This document shows positions 16,465 through 25,610 of a DNA stretch of 64,000 bases, piece after piece. The translations under genes were made by a program, and so were the position numbers. How positions within the stretch are numbered: the first letter of the stretch is position 1; each line of letters starts with the position of its first letter. This DNA comes from Streptomyces zaomyceticus. GTDB lineage: Bacteria; Actinomycetota; Actinomycetes; Streptomycetales; Streptomycetaceae. The notes under the pieces are model-generated. The model was given only the letters and a program-made list of their open reading frames with translations, made no database searches and was not told the DNA's origin. The stretch covers positions 1 to 64,000 of the forward strand of contig NZ_BNBZ01000013.1 in NCBI RefSeq assembly GCF_014656215.1, given 5' to 3'.

Positions 16465-17338
16465 TGTCGCGGATGCCCGCGAAGAGATCTTCCTCGGGGA
16501 GGGAGGTCGGCACCAGCGCCTTGCTGAGCTCGTACTCCTCCGTCGGCCAGACCTCCTTCTGGATCTCCATCGGGACCCGGAACCAGCCGCCGTCGGGGTC
16601 GATCTGGGTGCGGTGGGCGATCAGGGCCTTGTCGCGGACCTCGAAGAACTCGGCGCAGGGGACGAAGGTGGTCAGCGTCCGCTCCTTGCGCTGGAACTCC
16701 TTCCAGCGCTCCAGCCACTCGCCGTACGGCGACTCCATCCCGCGGGCGAGCAGCGCCTCGTGCAGCGCGGTCGTGCGGGGACGGTTGAAGCCCTGGTTGT
16801 AGTAGAGCTTCAGGGGCCGCCAGGACGGGCCGAACTCGGCCTCGGGGAACTTCTCGGTGTCGGTCGCGCCGTCGAAGGCCACCATCGTGATCTTGTGGGT
16901 CATGATGTGGTCGGGGTGCGGGTATCCGCCGTTCTCGTCGTAGGTCGTCACGACCTGCGGACGGAAGGAGCGGATCTTGCGGACCAGCGCACCGGCCGCG
17001 GTGTCCACGTCCTCCAGGGCGAAGCAGCCCTCGGGAAGCGGGGGCAGCGGGTCGCCCTCGGGCAGGCCCGAGTCGACGAAGCCCAGCCATTCCTGGGAGA
17101 CGCCCAGGATCTCGCGGGCCTCGTCCATCTCCTTGCGGCGCACCTCGTGGATGTTCGCCTCGATGTAGGGGTCGCCCTGAAGCTGGGGGTTGAGTACCGA
17201 GCCGCGCTCGCCGCCCGTGCACGTCACCACCATGACGTCCACCCCCTCGGACACGTACTTGGCCATCGTGGCCGCACCCTTGCTCGACTCGTCGTCGGGG
17301 TGGGCGTGAACGGCCATCAGTCGCAGCTGCTCAGTCAA
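16457..17338 (-). CDS. mca: Mycothiol S-conjugate amidase
   Basis: This is a 293-aa zinc hydrolase that cleaves mycothiol S-conjugates to GlcN-Ins and a mercapturic acid for export. It shows the LmbE-like/MshB fold motif AVHAHPDDES, with zinc ligands His13 and Asp16, and the later third ligand in GGYPHPDH. The GEW and FxxR regions and the length fit Mca rather than MshB. The start is taken as TTG at 17338 (LTEQLRLMAVHAHPDD) behind GAGGATC; the longer ATG-initiated frame adds 25 residues across the promoter. It is divergent from the DUF4307 gene. A sigma-R-like promoter lies upstream. Confidence 0.93.
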   Translation of the reverse strand: MTEQLRLMAVHAHPDDESSKGAATMAKYVSEGVDVMVVTCTGGERGSVLNPQLQGDPYIEANIHEVRRKEMDEAREILGVSQEWLGFVDSGLPEGDPLPPLPEGCFALEDVDTAAGALVRKIRSFRPQVVTTYDENGGYPHPDHIMTHKITMVAFDGATDTEKFPEAEFGPSWRPLKLYYNQGFNRPRTTALHEALLARGMESPYGEWLERWKEFQRKERTLTTFVPCAEFFEVRDKALIAHRTQIDPDGGWFRVPMEIQKEVWPTEEYELSKALVPTSLPEEDLFAGIRDNA

Positions 17339-17382
17339 GACTCGATCCTCAGTGATTCGACGCGGAGGGTGGTCTCTATAGT

Positions 17383-17408
17383 GACGGAATCGGGGGAGTG
17401 AAAATTCC
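17383..17408 (-). promoter_or_regulatory. Sigma-R-like promoter of mca (symmetric GGAAT/ATTCC)
   Basis: On the minus strand GGAAT is followed after 18 nt by GTC, close to the sigma-R consensus GGAAT-N18-GTT as I recall it. The GGAAT and the opposing ATTCC form an inverted pair, so a weaker version (GGAAT-N18-GCC) faces the DUF4307 gene. Thiol-stress control of mca by sigma-R is known in S. coelicolor; its use here is inferred. Confidence 0.5.
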
Positions 17409-17436
17409 GCCACCCCCGGCTTCGAGAGGATCGGTC

Positions 17437-17838
17437 ATGAGCGCGGTGCGAGAGCAGCTGCCCGAGGGGCGCTACGGACGCTCCGCGGACGAGGCGGCCG
17501 ACCGCAAGCTCAGGATCACGGGCGCGGTGCTCGGTGTCCTCTTCCTCGGTCTGCTGGGCTGGTTCGGCTGGCACTACGTCGTCGACAACAAGATCAGCGC
17601 CGAGATGATCAAGTTCGACGTGGTGAGTGCCACCGAGGTCCAGGTCCACCTGGAGATCCGCAAGGACGAGGGCGTCCAGGGCGTCTGCACCCTGCGCTCC
17701 CGCTCCGAGGACGGCGTCGAGGTGGCCCGCAAGGATGTGCGGATCGACGACCCCGGTACGAGGATCGACCGCGTCTTCACGCTCCGCACGACCGCCCACG
17801 CGACCAGTGCCGAGCTCATGGGGTGTACGGCGCGGTAG
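17437..17838 (+). CDS. DUF4307 membrane protein
   Basis: This 133-aa protein begins MSAVREQLPEGRYGRSADEAADRKLRI. One transmembrane helix (GAVLGVLFLGLLGWFGWHYVV) follows at about residues 30-50. A small extracellular beta-rich domain containing VQVHLEIRKDEGVQGVCTLR and two Cys completes it. It is a conserved actinobacterial family of unknown function, regularly placed beside mca. ATG at 17437 has GAGAGGATC upstream. Confidence 0.85.
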   Translation: MSAVREQLPEGRYGRSADEAADRKLRITGAVLGVLFLGLLGWFGWHYVVDNKISAEMIKFDVVSATEVQVHLEIRKDEGVQGVCTLRSRSEDGVEVARKDVRIDDPGTRIDRVFTLRTTAHATSAELMGCTAR

Positions 17839-18028
17839 CGGTGGGTAGGGACGGGGTGACGAGTCCCGGCGAGTCACTGCGGTGACCTGGGGTGACGCCA
17901 TCCCGATCGGTTATGTCCTCCCGCTTTTCGCCACTCATTGTTAGGCTCGTGGTTTCGCCCACCCGGGACAGCAGAGCTTTCCCGTGTAGGGCGATGCTTT
18001 GTATTCCCAGTACCTACGAGGAGCACCT

Positions 18029-18526
18029 GTGACCCAGACCAGCGACAACGTCACCTGGCTCACCCAGGAGGCGTACAACAAGCTCAAGGACGAGCTTGAG
18101 TACCTGTCTGGTCCCGCGCGCACGGAGATCACCATCAAGATCGCCGCCGCCCGTGAAGAGGGGGACCTGCGCGAGAACGGCGGGTACCACGCGGCCAAGG
18201 AGGAGCAGGGCAAGCAGGAGCTCCGCATCCGGCAGCTGACCCAGCTCCTCGAGCACGCCAAGGTCGGCGAGGCCCCGGCGGACGACGGTGTCGTCGAGCC
18301 CGGCATGGTCGTCACGATCGCCTTCGACGGCGACGAGAACGACACGATGACCTTCCTGCTCGCCTCCCGCGAGTACGCGAGCGGAGACATCGAGACCTAC
18401 TCGCCGCAGTCGCCGCTCGGCGTCGGCGTCAACGGCAAGAAGGCCGGTGACGACGCGCAGTACGAGCTGCCGAACGGCAAGAAGGCCACGGTGAAGATCC
18501 TCAGCGCGAAGCCGTACACCGCCTGA
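18029..18526 (+). CDS. greA: Transcription elongation factor GreA
   Basis: This 165-aa factor rescues backtracked RNA polymerase by stimulating cleavage of the 3' RNA end. It has the N-terminal coiled coil (WLTQEAYNKLKDELEYLSG, then AAREEGDLRENGGYHAAKEEQG with the acidic tip residues of the DLREN motif). The C-terminal FKBP-like domain ends SPLGVGVNGKKAGDD. The start is GTG at 18029 behind ACGAGGAG; the upstream ATG at 17999 has no ribosome binding site. It is monocistronic, with a strong hairpin after the stop. Confidence 0.95.
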   Translation: MTQTSDNVTWLTQEAYNKLKDELEYLSGPARTEITIKIAAAREEGDLRENGGYHAAKEEQGKQELRIRQLTQLLEHAKVGEAPADDGVVEPGMVVTIAFDGDENDTMTFLLASREYASGDIETYSPQSPLGVGVNGKKAGDDAQYELPNGKKATVKILSAKPYTA

Positions 18527-18540
18527 GGCACCTGTTTTCC

Positions 18541-18575
18541 ATGAAGGGCCGGCCCCGTCGGGGCCGGCCCTTCAT
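18541..18575 (+). terminator. Terminator of greA
   Basis: A 16-bp perfect stem (18541-18556 with 18560-18575) closes a 3-nt loop 14 nt beyond the greA stop. The downstream kinase gene is therefore probably transcribed from its own promoter. Confidence 0.85.
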
Positions 18576-18647
18576 GCTGCATGCACATGTCCTGGGGTGA
18601 TGAGGCATGATGCCGCCTGACACCGCGTCACAAGGGGGATGGGCGAA

Positions 18648-21164
18648 GTGCTGGGACCACTGCGCGAGGGCGCGCCGCGCCGGATAGGACCGTACGAGGT
18701 GCTCGCCCGGCTCGGGGCGGGCGGGATGGGCGAGGTGTTCCTCGGGCGGGCCGCGGCCGGCTCCGTGTCCGGGGACGGCTCCGCGGCGGCGGACGGCTCG
18801 GCGGCCGGCGGCCCCGCGGCCGGGGACGTCGGCTCCTCCGGTGCTCCCCCGCCCGGAACCTTCGTCGCCGTGAAGACCGTGCGGCGGGACGTCGCCGGAG
18901 ACCCCGCCTTCCGGGACCGCTTCCGCCGGGAGATACGGGTCGCCGCGCTCGTCGACAGCGCGTACGCCGCCGCCCCGCTCGGCGGCGACGCCGACGCCGA
19001 GGTGCCCTGGCTGGCCACCGCGTACGTCCCCGGGCCCAGCCTCTCCCAGGCCGTGCGGCGCGGCGGCGCCCTGCCCGTCGCCGGCGTCCGCGCGCTCGGC
19101 ACCGCCGTCGCCCGCGCCCTCGCCGACCTGCACCGGGCCGGGGTCCTGCACCGGGACCTCAAGCCGGGCAACGTCATGCTCTCCGTCGACGGGCCCCGCC
19201 TCATCGACTTCGGCATCGCCCGCAGCAACACGGCCACCACCATGACCGCCACCGGTCTGATGGTCGGCACGCCCTCCTTCATGTCCCCCGAGCACGTCGC
19301 CGGCGCCCGGCGGGTGACCGCCGCGTCCGACGTCTTCTGCCTCGGCTCGCTGCTCTGCTACGCGGCGACCGGCGAGGACCCCTTCGGCGACGGGCCGCTC
19401 GCCGCCGTCCTGTACCGGGTCTCCCAGGCGGAGGCGGACCTCGCCCGGGTCCCGGCGGAGCTGCGCGACACCGTCGCCGCCTGTCTGGCCCTGGACCCGG
19501 CGGACCGGCCGACGCCGGAGGAGCTCGCGGAACTTCTCGGCGGCGGCACGCCGAAGGTCTTCCCGTGGCCCGGGCCGGTACGGGACCACATCGGCGAGTA
19601 CGGCACGGCCCTCGCCCAGCTCGTCGCCTCCGGCGGGCCGCTCCTGGAGGCCGCGCCGGCGGACGACCCCCGGGGGCCCGTGGTGAACCCGGCGGTGCCC
19701 GGGCTGCACTCCGTACCGACGCAGGCACCGGTGTCGGCCCCGGAGGCGCCCGTCGCTCCCCCGCGCGCCCGCAGGCGACGGCTGGTCGCGGCCCTCGTGG
19801 CGTCGGCGGTCGTCGCCGGTGGAGTCGGCACGTATCTGCTGTGGCCGGAGGGCGGGCCGGGGAAGCCGCAGCCCCCGAAGGCCGCGCCGCCCGCCGCGCC
19901 GGTGGCACCCCGGATCCCGGGCGTCGACAGCCGGGGCCTCGCCGACTCCTCCGGTGTCGTCCCGCAGAACGCGGCCCAGCGGCCGGCCGGCTGGAAGCCC
20001 TGGCAGGCGAAGCTCAAAGCCCCGGCGCTCGGCTGCTCGGCCGGCGAGAAGGTGCTGGTCTGCCGGACCACGAACGGGCGCTACGAGGCGCTGGACCCGG
20101 CGAGCGGCAAGCAGCTGTGGGACATCCCGGCCGCCAAGGACACCCCCGACGAGACCTACGTCAGCGGCACGGGGTTCCCCTTCACGGCCGGGAGCGCCAC
20201 GGCTCCCACGGTCCACGACGGCAGCGCGGTCCTCGTCGCCGACGGCTCCCTCCAGGTCCGGGACGCGCGTACAGGGGCCGTCCGCTGGCAGAAGCCGGCC
20301 GTGGGCCCGCAGGGCCTCTGGGCCACCCGGCCCGTCGTCGCCGACGGGATCGTCTTCGCGGCGACGAACGTGGCGGAGGACGCCCTGAACGTGCGGGCCG
20401 CGCTGACGGCGTTCTCCCTGGCCGACGGACGCGAGCTGTGGTCGGAGGAGCTCACCAACGGCGAGACCTCCCTCGCCGAGCGCCGGGCGTACGAGCCCGT
20501 CGCCTACGCCAAGGGCGTCGTCTACGCCCTCAGCCAGGGCGGTCTCGTGGCGTACGACGGCAGGAACGGCACCCAGCTCGGGCAGGTCGAAGCCGACGCC
20601 AAGGACTGCTGGGACATCAAGGTGCTCGGTGCGTCGGCGTACTGCGCCGGAGCCGGGTCGGGCAGCGACACCGACACGGCCCTGCACCTGCTCGACGCCC
20701 GCACTCTCGCCTCGAAGGCGTCGCTGCCCGGCGACCTCGGCACGGCGGCACCCTCGGCGGTCGGACCGCGGACCGTCGTGGCCTTCGACGGGGGCCTGCG
20801 GATCCTCGACCCACGCACCGGTGGGACCCTCGCCTCGTTCCCGGCCGAGCGGGCTCCGTCCGGTCTGGCCCAGAAATGGTCGTCGCCTCTGCTCGCCGGC
20901 GAGCAGGTCGTGTACGCCGACTACTCCGCGCTCTACACGGTGCGGCTCGGCGCCGACGGCAGGCCGGGAGGAGGCCTGAAGGTCACGCCGGTGCCGGGCG
21001 CCCCCGGTCCGCGCGCCGAGGAGGAGGAGTACGACCCGAACTACGGCAACATCGTCTCCCGGCAGATCCGGGAGCCGGAGGTGCTGCCGGTGGGCGGCAT
21101 CGCGTACGTCGTCTTCGACAAGGGCGCGGTCGTCTCCGTCGCCCTGCCCGGCGAGAAGGAGTAG
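18648..21164 (+). CDS. AfsK-like Ser/Thr protein kinase with PQQ-type beta-propeller (copy 1)
   Basis: This is an 838-aa membrane-anchored kinase. The kinase domain is at about residues 10-275, with Gly loop LGAGGMGEVFLG, VAVK lysine, HRDLKPGNVM, LIDFGIARS and the FMSPEH segment in place of APE. Between the Gly loop and the VAVK lysine lies an Ala/Gly/Ser-rich insert of about 35 residues absent from copy 2. A transmembrane helix (VAALVASAVVAGGVGTYLLW) near 385-405 leads to an extracytoplasmic domain of PQQ-like repeats (ALDPASGKQLWDI, VRDARTGAVRWQ). GTG at 18648 is preferred because AGGGGG is 9 nt upstream; it abuts the alternative ATG at 18639. It was probably produced by tandem duplication with the next gene. 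Confidence 0.87.
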   Translation: MLGPLREGAPRRIGPYEVLARLGAGGMGEVFLGRAAAGSVSGDGSAAADGSAAGGPAAGDVGSSGAPPPGTFVAVKTVRRDVAGDPAFRDRFRREIRVAALVDSAYAAAPLGGDADAEVPWLATAYVPGPSLSQAVRRGGALPVAGVRALGTAVARALADLHRAGVLHRDLKPGNVMLSVDGPRLIDFGIARSNTATTMTATGLMVGTPSFMSPEHVAGARRVTAASDVFCLGSLLCYAATGEDPFGDGPLAAVLYRVSQAEADLARVPAELRDTVAACLALDPADRPTPEELAELLGGGTPKVFPWPGPVRDHIGEYGTALAQLVASGGPLLEAAPADDPRGPVVNPAVPGLHSVPTQAPVSAPEAPVAPPRARRRRLVAALVASAVVAGGVGTYLLWPEGGPGKPQPPKAAPPAAPVAPRIPGVDSRGLADSSGVVPQNAAQRPAGWKPWQAKLKAPALGCSAGEKVLVCRTTNGRYEALDPASGKQLWDIPAAKDTPDETYVSGTGFPFTAGSATAPTVHDGSAVLVADGSLQVRDARTGAVRWQKPAVGPQGLWATRPVVADGIVFAATNVAEDALNVRAALTAFSLADGRELWSEELTNGETSLAERRAYEPVAYAKGVVYALSQGGLVAYDGRNGTQLGQVEADAKDCWDIKVLGASAYCAGAGSGSDTDTALHLLDARTLASKASLPGDLGTAAPSAVGPRTVVAFDGGLRILDPRTGGTLASFPAERAPSGLAQKWSSPLLAGEQVVYADYSALYTVRLGADGRPGGGLKVTPVPGAPGPRAEEEEYDPNYGNIVSRQIREPEVLPVGGIAYVVFDKGAVVSVALPGEKE

Positions 21165-21168
21165 TCCC

Positions 21169-23496
21169 GTGCTGGAAGCCCTGCCCCCGGGCCGGCCCCC
21201 GCAGCTCGTCGGCCCCTACCGGCTGCTCGCCCGGCTCGGCGCCGGCGGCATGGGCGAGGTCCATCTCGCCTGCCGGGCGGACGCGCCGACGGCCGATCCG
21301 TACCGGATGGTCGCGGTGAAGACCGTACGGAGCGATCTGGAGGTCGACGGGGACTTCCGGACCCGGTTCCGGCGGGAGATCGCGGCGGCCCGGACGGTCG
21401 ACGGGCCGGGCGTGGCGCGGCTCGTGGACGCGGACGCCGACGCGGCCTCGCCGTGGCTGGCGACGGAGTACGTGCCGGGCCCCTCGCTCGCCGAGGCCGT
21501 CGTACGGTCCGGGGCGCTGCCCGCCGCGACGGTACGGGCCCTGGGGGTCGCGCTCGCGCGGGCGCTCGCGGACGTCCACCGGGTGGAGGTGCTGCACCGG
21601 GACCTCAAGCCCGCGAACGTTCTCCTGGGCGCCGCCGGGCCCAAGCTGATCGACTTCGGCATCGCGCAGGCCTTCGAGGCGACGGCGCTCACCTCGACCG
21701 GTCTGGTCGTGGGCTCCCCGGGGTTCATGTCGCCGGAGCACCTGGCGGGCAGCCGCGCGGTGGTGCCCGCGTCGGACGTGTTCTGCCTGGGCGCGGTCCT
21801 CGCGTTCGCGGCGAGCGGCCGGGGGCCCTTCCAGGACGACGAGATGGCCGCGGTGGTCTACCGGATCATCCGGGCGGACGCCGACCTGACCGGCGTGGCG
21901 GAGGAGCTGCGGCCGGTGGTGGAGCGCTGCCTGCGGCTCGACCCGGCCGAGCGGCCGACGGCGGCGGAGGTGGTGGCGCTCCTCGGTGCCGGGGCGGCCC
22001 CCGAGGTCTTCCCCTGGCCCGGCGGGGTGCTGTCGCTGCTCGCCGAGTACGGGGAGGCGGCGCGGACGGCCGGTGAGGCGGCCGCCTCGGGCGCGGGCGT
22101 GGCGGACCTGCCGACCCTCGGCCCGGTGGTGCCGTACTCCCCGACGGCCGTCCCGAACCGTCCGGTGACACCGCCGGCGGACCCCGTGGAGCCGCGTCGG
22201 CGCCGCTGGGGCGCGGTCGTGGCCGGTGCGGTGGCCGTCGCCGTCGCGGCCACGGCCGGCGTGGTCCTGGTGAACCGGGACGGCGGGGACGGCGGCGGGA
22301 CGGCGGGACCCTCGGTCTCGAACAGCTCCTCCCCCGGTGCGACCGGTACCGGGAACACCGGCCCGGCGACCCTGAGCCAGGTCGTCCTGCCGTACGGCGG
22401 GAAGGGCCGTACCAACGACTTCGGCGCGGCGGCGACGGACCGGGGGCACCGCCCGGCGGGCTGGTCGCCCTGGATGGTGCGGACGGAGGCCACCGACGGC
22501 GCCTGCTCCCTCTCCCCGAAGGTGCTGGTCTGCGCGGGCTCCGGCGGCGCGCTGGTGGGGCTGAGCGCGGCGGACGGCCACGTGCTGTGGTCGGTCCGGG
22601 CGCGCACCAACGCCGAGGGGCTGCGGTCCACACCGCAGTACCCGGCGGTCGTCGGCGACCGGGTGTACGTCGCGGAGGCCTCGGGGACCGTCGCGTACGG
22701 CCTTCAGGACGGCCGGAAGGAGGGCACCCTCCCGGGTCCCGGCGCCGCGTGGGCGGTGAAGGGCTCCGACCTGGCCGACGGCGTCCTCCACACCGCGTAC
22801 GTGAACACGGCGTCCACCGAGGGCGACGGCGGGGCGGGCGGAGGCCTCGTGACGGCGGTGAAGCTCGGCGGGAGCGGGAAGGACGTGGGCAGCGTGCTGT
22901 GGAAGGCACCGCTCGACGGCTTCCCCGAGCAGCCGGTGGCGGCGGGCGGCCGGGTGTACGTCCCCGTCGGGACCGTGCCGGTGGCGCTCGACGCGCGGAC
23001 CGGGAAGACGGCGGTGCGCGGGGCGGAGGGCTGCCAGGAGGTCACCGTGCACGAGAAGAGCGGCAGCGTGCTCTGCTCGGGCACCCCGGACGGCTCGGTG
23101 GCCGTGCTCGACGCGGGGACGCTGAAGCTGCGGCGGTCCCTCGGCGCGGGGGTGACGGCGGGCCCCGCCGTGAACGCGGACGGTCTGGTGGCGGTGACGA
23201 ACGGGCAGACCGTGACCACCTACGACCTGCGGACCGGCAAGGAGGACTGGTCGATGACGCCGATGATGACCGAGGGCGACCCGCAGCGGATCTACTTCGC
23301 GGGCGACCGGGTGATCACGGTGGGGAAGGGAGAAGTGGTCTCCGTCGCCGCGGCCGAACCCTCCGGCGAGGAGCGCTTCGAGGCCAACCTCCCGGACGAC
23401 TTCGACGCGCAGGCCACCGGAGACGCGCTGGCCGCCGGAGGGGCGGTCTTCCTCGCCCTCCCCGACGGCCTCGTCGTCTCCGGGTATCTGCCCTGA
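21169..23496 (+). CDS. AfsK-like Ser/Thr protein kinase with PQQ-type beta-propeller (copy 2)
   Basis: This 775-aa paralogue of the preceding gene starts 4 nt after its stop, so the two are co-transcribed. The kinase motifs are intact: LGAGGMGEVHLAC, MVAVKTV, HRDLKPANVLL, LIDFGIAQ. The juxtamembrane region is Pro/Ala-rich. A transmembrane helix (WGAVVAGAVAVAVAATAGVVLV) lies at about residues 345-366, and the outer domain has PQQ-like blades (GLSAADGHVLWS, TTYDLRTGKEDWS). In AfsK the propeller is linked to hyphal and secondary-metabolite signalling; whether these copies do the same is unknown. It is convergent with the exporter permease, with only 25 bp between stops. Confidence 0.87.
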   Translation: MLEALPPGRPPQLVGPYRLLARLGAGGMGEVHLACRADAPTADPYRMVAVKTVRSDLEVDGDFRTRFRREIAAARTVDGPGVARLVDADADAASPWLATEYVPGPSLAEAVVRSGALPAATVRALGVALARALADVHRVEVLHRDLKPANVLLGAAGPKLIDFGIAQAFEATALTSTGLVVGSPGFMSPEHLAGSRAVVPASDVFCLGAVLAFAASGRGPFQDDEMAAVVYRIIRADADLTGVAEELRPVVERCLRLDPAERPTAAEVVALLGAGAAPEVFPWPGGVLSLLAEYGEAARTAGEAAASGAGVADLPTLGPVVPYSPTAVPNRPVTPPADPVEPRRRRWGAVVAGAVAVAVAATAGVVLVNRDGGDGGGTAGPSVSNSSSPGATGTGNTGPATLSQVVLPYGGKGRTNDFGAAATDRGHRPAGWSPWMVRTEATDGACSLSPKVLVCAGSGGALVGLSAADGHVLWSVRARTNAEGLRSTPQYPAVVGDRVYVAEASGTVAYGLQDGRKEGTLPGPGAAWAVKGSDLADGVLHTAYVNTASTEGDGGAGGGLVTAVKLGGSGKDVGSVLWKAPLDGFPEQPVAAGGRVYVPVGTVPVALDARTGKTAVRGAEGCQEVTVHEKSGSVLCSGTPDGSVAVLDAGTLKLRRSLGAGVTAGPAVNADGLVAVTNGQTVTTYDLRTGKEDWSMTPMMTEGDPQRIYFAGDRVITVGKGEVVSVAAAEPSGEERFEANLPDDFDAQATGDALAAGGAVFLALPDGLVVSGYLP

Positions 23497-23521
23497 CGGC
23501 TCCGGGTGCGCGGAGCGATGG

Positions 23522-24328
23522 TCAGCCGTTCGCCCGCCGGTACTTGCGGACGGACAGGGTCCGGAAGATGGCGACGATCAGGACGGAGTAGATCAGCGAC
23601 GCCCACACCGGGTACTGCATCGGCCAGGCGTCGGACGGGGACAGGCCCGGATCGCCGAAGAGTTTGCGGCAGGCCTGGACGGTGGCGCTGAACGGGTTCC
23701 ACTCCGCGACGGGCTGGAGCCAGCCCGGCAGGTTGCTGGTGTCCACGAAGGCGTTCGAGATGAAGGTCACCGGGAAGAGCCAGATCAGGCCGCCCGACGT
23801 CGCGGCCTCCGGGGTGCGGACCGAGAGGCCGATCAGGGCGCCGATCCAGGTGAAGGCATAGCCGAGGAGGAGGAGCAGGGCGAAGCCGGCCATGACCTTC
23901 CCGAAGTTGGTCGGCGCCGCGTAACCGGGCCGCCAGCCGATGATCAGCGCGACCACAGCGAGCACGGTCAGCGTCAGCGCGGTCTGCACGAGGTCGGCCA
24001 GGGTTCGGCCCGTGAGGACCGCGCCCCGGGCCATGGGCAGGGACCGGAACCGGTCGATGAGGCCCTTGTGCATGTCGTCGGCGATGCCCGCGCCCGCGCC
24101 CGCCGTGGCGAAGGTGACGGTCTGCGCGAAGATGCCGGCCATCAGGAAGTTCTTGTAGACGTCCGGGGAGGTGCTGCCGTCGACGCTCATCGAGCCGCCG
24201 AAGACGTACGTGAAGAGGATCACGAACATCACCGGCTGGATCAACCCGAAAAGGATCATTTCGGGAATTCGGGTCATACGGATCAAATTCCGCCGGGCGA
24301 TGACCAGGGAGTCGCTGGTGTTGCTCAC
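23522..24328 (-). CDS. ABC-2 type permease, DrrB-like
   Basis: This 268-aa permease has six hydrophobic segments (MILFGLIQPVMFVILFTYVF, ALTLTVLAVVALIIGW, GFALLLLLGYAFTWIGALIG, LIWLFPVTFISNAFV and the C-terminal LIYSVLIVAIF). The conserved LIDRFRSLPMARGAVLTGRTLADL block is typical of daunorubicin/multidrug exporters. Its ATG overlaps the ATPase stop (24325-24328), so both subunits are co-translated. It probably exports a hydrophobic compound; the substrate is not deducible. Confidence 0.9.
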   Translation of the reverse strand: MSNTSDSLVIARRNLIRMTRIPEMILFGLIQPVMFVILFTYVFGGSMSVDGSTSPDVYKNFLMAGIFAQTVTFATAGAGAGIADDMHKGLIDRFRSLPMARGAVLTGRTLADLVQTALTLTVLAVVALIIGWRPGYAAPTNFGKVMAGFALLLLLGYAFTWIGALIGLSVRTPEAATSGGLIWLFPVTFISNAFVDTSNLPGWLQPVAEWNPFSATVQACRKLFGDPGLSPSDAWPMQYPVWASLIYSVLIVAIFRTLSVRKYRRANG

Positions 24329-25356
24329 TTCGCCGCCTCCTTCGCGCGCTTGCGGTCCCGGTCGCCCTTCACCGCCGACTCCCCGTTCTCCTCCTCCGCC
24401 CGCTCGGCCGCGTGGCCGGTGAGGGAGATGAACACGTCGTCGAGAGTGGGGCGGCGCAGTCCGATGTCGTCGATCTCGACGCCGACCGCGTCCAGGTCGC
24501 GGATGACCTCGGCGAGCAGCTTGGCGCCACCGGCGACGGGGACGGTGAGCTTGCGGGTGTGCTGTTCGACGGAGACCTCGCCGTGACCGATGCCCGCGAT
24601 GCCGTAGCGGCCGAGGACGTCACGGGCGTCGCCGATCATCCCCGCCTCGTGGACGACGACCTCGACCCGCTCCCCGCCCGTCTGGGCCTTGAGCTGGTCG
24701 GCGGTGCCGCGGGCGATGACCTTGCCGTGGTCGACGACGCAGATGTCGTGGGCGAGGTGGTCGGCCTCCTCCAGGTACTGGGTGGTGAGGAGGAGGGTCG
24801 TACCGCCCGCGACGAGCTCCTTGATGACCTCCCACAGGCCCTGCCGGTTGCGGGGGTCGAGGCCGGTGGTCGGCTCGTCCATGAACATGACCGGCGGGGA
24901 CACGACGAGGGCGGCCGCGAGGTCGAGGCGGCGGCGCATGCCTCCGGAGTACGTCTTCGCCGTGCGGTCGGCGGCGTCGGCGAGGTTGAAGCGCTCCAGG
25001 AGCTCGTCGGCCCGCACCTTCGCGTCCTTCGCCCTCATCTGGTAGAGCTGCCCGACCATCTGCAGGTTCTCGCGGCCGGTGAGGTACTCGTCGACGGCGG
25101 CGAACTGGCCGGAGAGTCCGATCCTGCGGCGCACCTCGTCGGGGTCCTTGAGGACGTCGATCCCGGCGACGACGGCCCGGCCGCTGTCGGGTTGGAGGAG
25201 GGTGGTCAGCACGCGCACGGCGGTCGTCTTCCCCGCGCCGTTCGGTCCGAGCAGACCCAGGACCGTGCCCTCGGGCACGTCGAGGTCCACGCCGTCCAGA
25301 GCTCGTACGTCGCCGAAGGTCTTCACCAGACCTTCGGCATAGATCGCGCCTGGCAT
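24325..25356 (-). CDS. ABC transporter ATPase, DrrA-like
   Basis: This 343-aa ATPase has Walker A GLLGPNGAGKTTAVRVL, signature YSGGMRRRLDLAAAL, Walker B PPVMFMDEPTTGLDPRNR and H-loop TTQYLEEAD. The about 100-residue C-terminal extension with LRRPTLDDVFISLTGH is characteristic of DrrA-type drug-resistance ATPases. The ATG start at 25356 yields the normal N-terminus MPGAIYAEGLVKTFGDVRALDGV. It is the first gene of a two-gene operon with the permease. Confidence 0.92.
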   Translation of the reverse strand: MPGAIYAEGLVKTFGDVRALDGVDLDVPEGTVLGLLGPNGAGKTTAVRVLTTLLQPDSGRAVVAGIDVLKDPDEVRRRIGLSGQFAAVDEYLTGRENLQMVGQLYQMRAKDAKVRADELLERFNLADAADRTAKTYSGGMRRRLDLAAALVVSPPVMFMDEPTTGLDPRNRQGLWEVIKELVAGGTTLLLTTQYLEEADHLAHDICVVDHGKVIARGTADQLKAQTGGERVEVVVHEAGMIGDARDVLGRYGIAGIGHGEVSVEQHTRKLTVPVAGGAKLLAEVIRDLDAVGVEIDDIGLRRPTLDDVFISLTGHAAERAEEENGESAVKGDRDRKRAKEAAK

Positions 25357-25610
25357 GTGGGTTCTCCCGGGGAGATTCGGGCGTTTCCCACCGATCCTAG
25401 GTTTGCGGGGCGGTCCCCGCCCAGTGAATGTGTGAGCTGCGCCACATGATCTTGGCCCGGTCGCAGCCGTGGGTGTTCATCGCCCCGGTCGTCTCCGGGG
25501 CGTTCCCGGGACGGGGCGGGACGACGTTGGCGGGACGTTGGAAGACCGTTGGTGCGGCGGGCGAGGCTGGTGACCCGGCACGGAGCACGACGGAATCGGG
25601 GGAACCGGGG

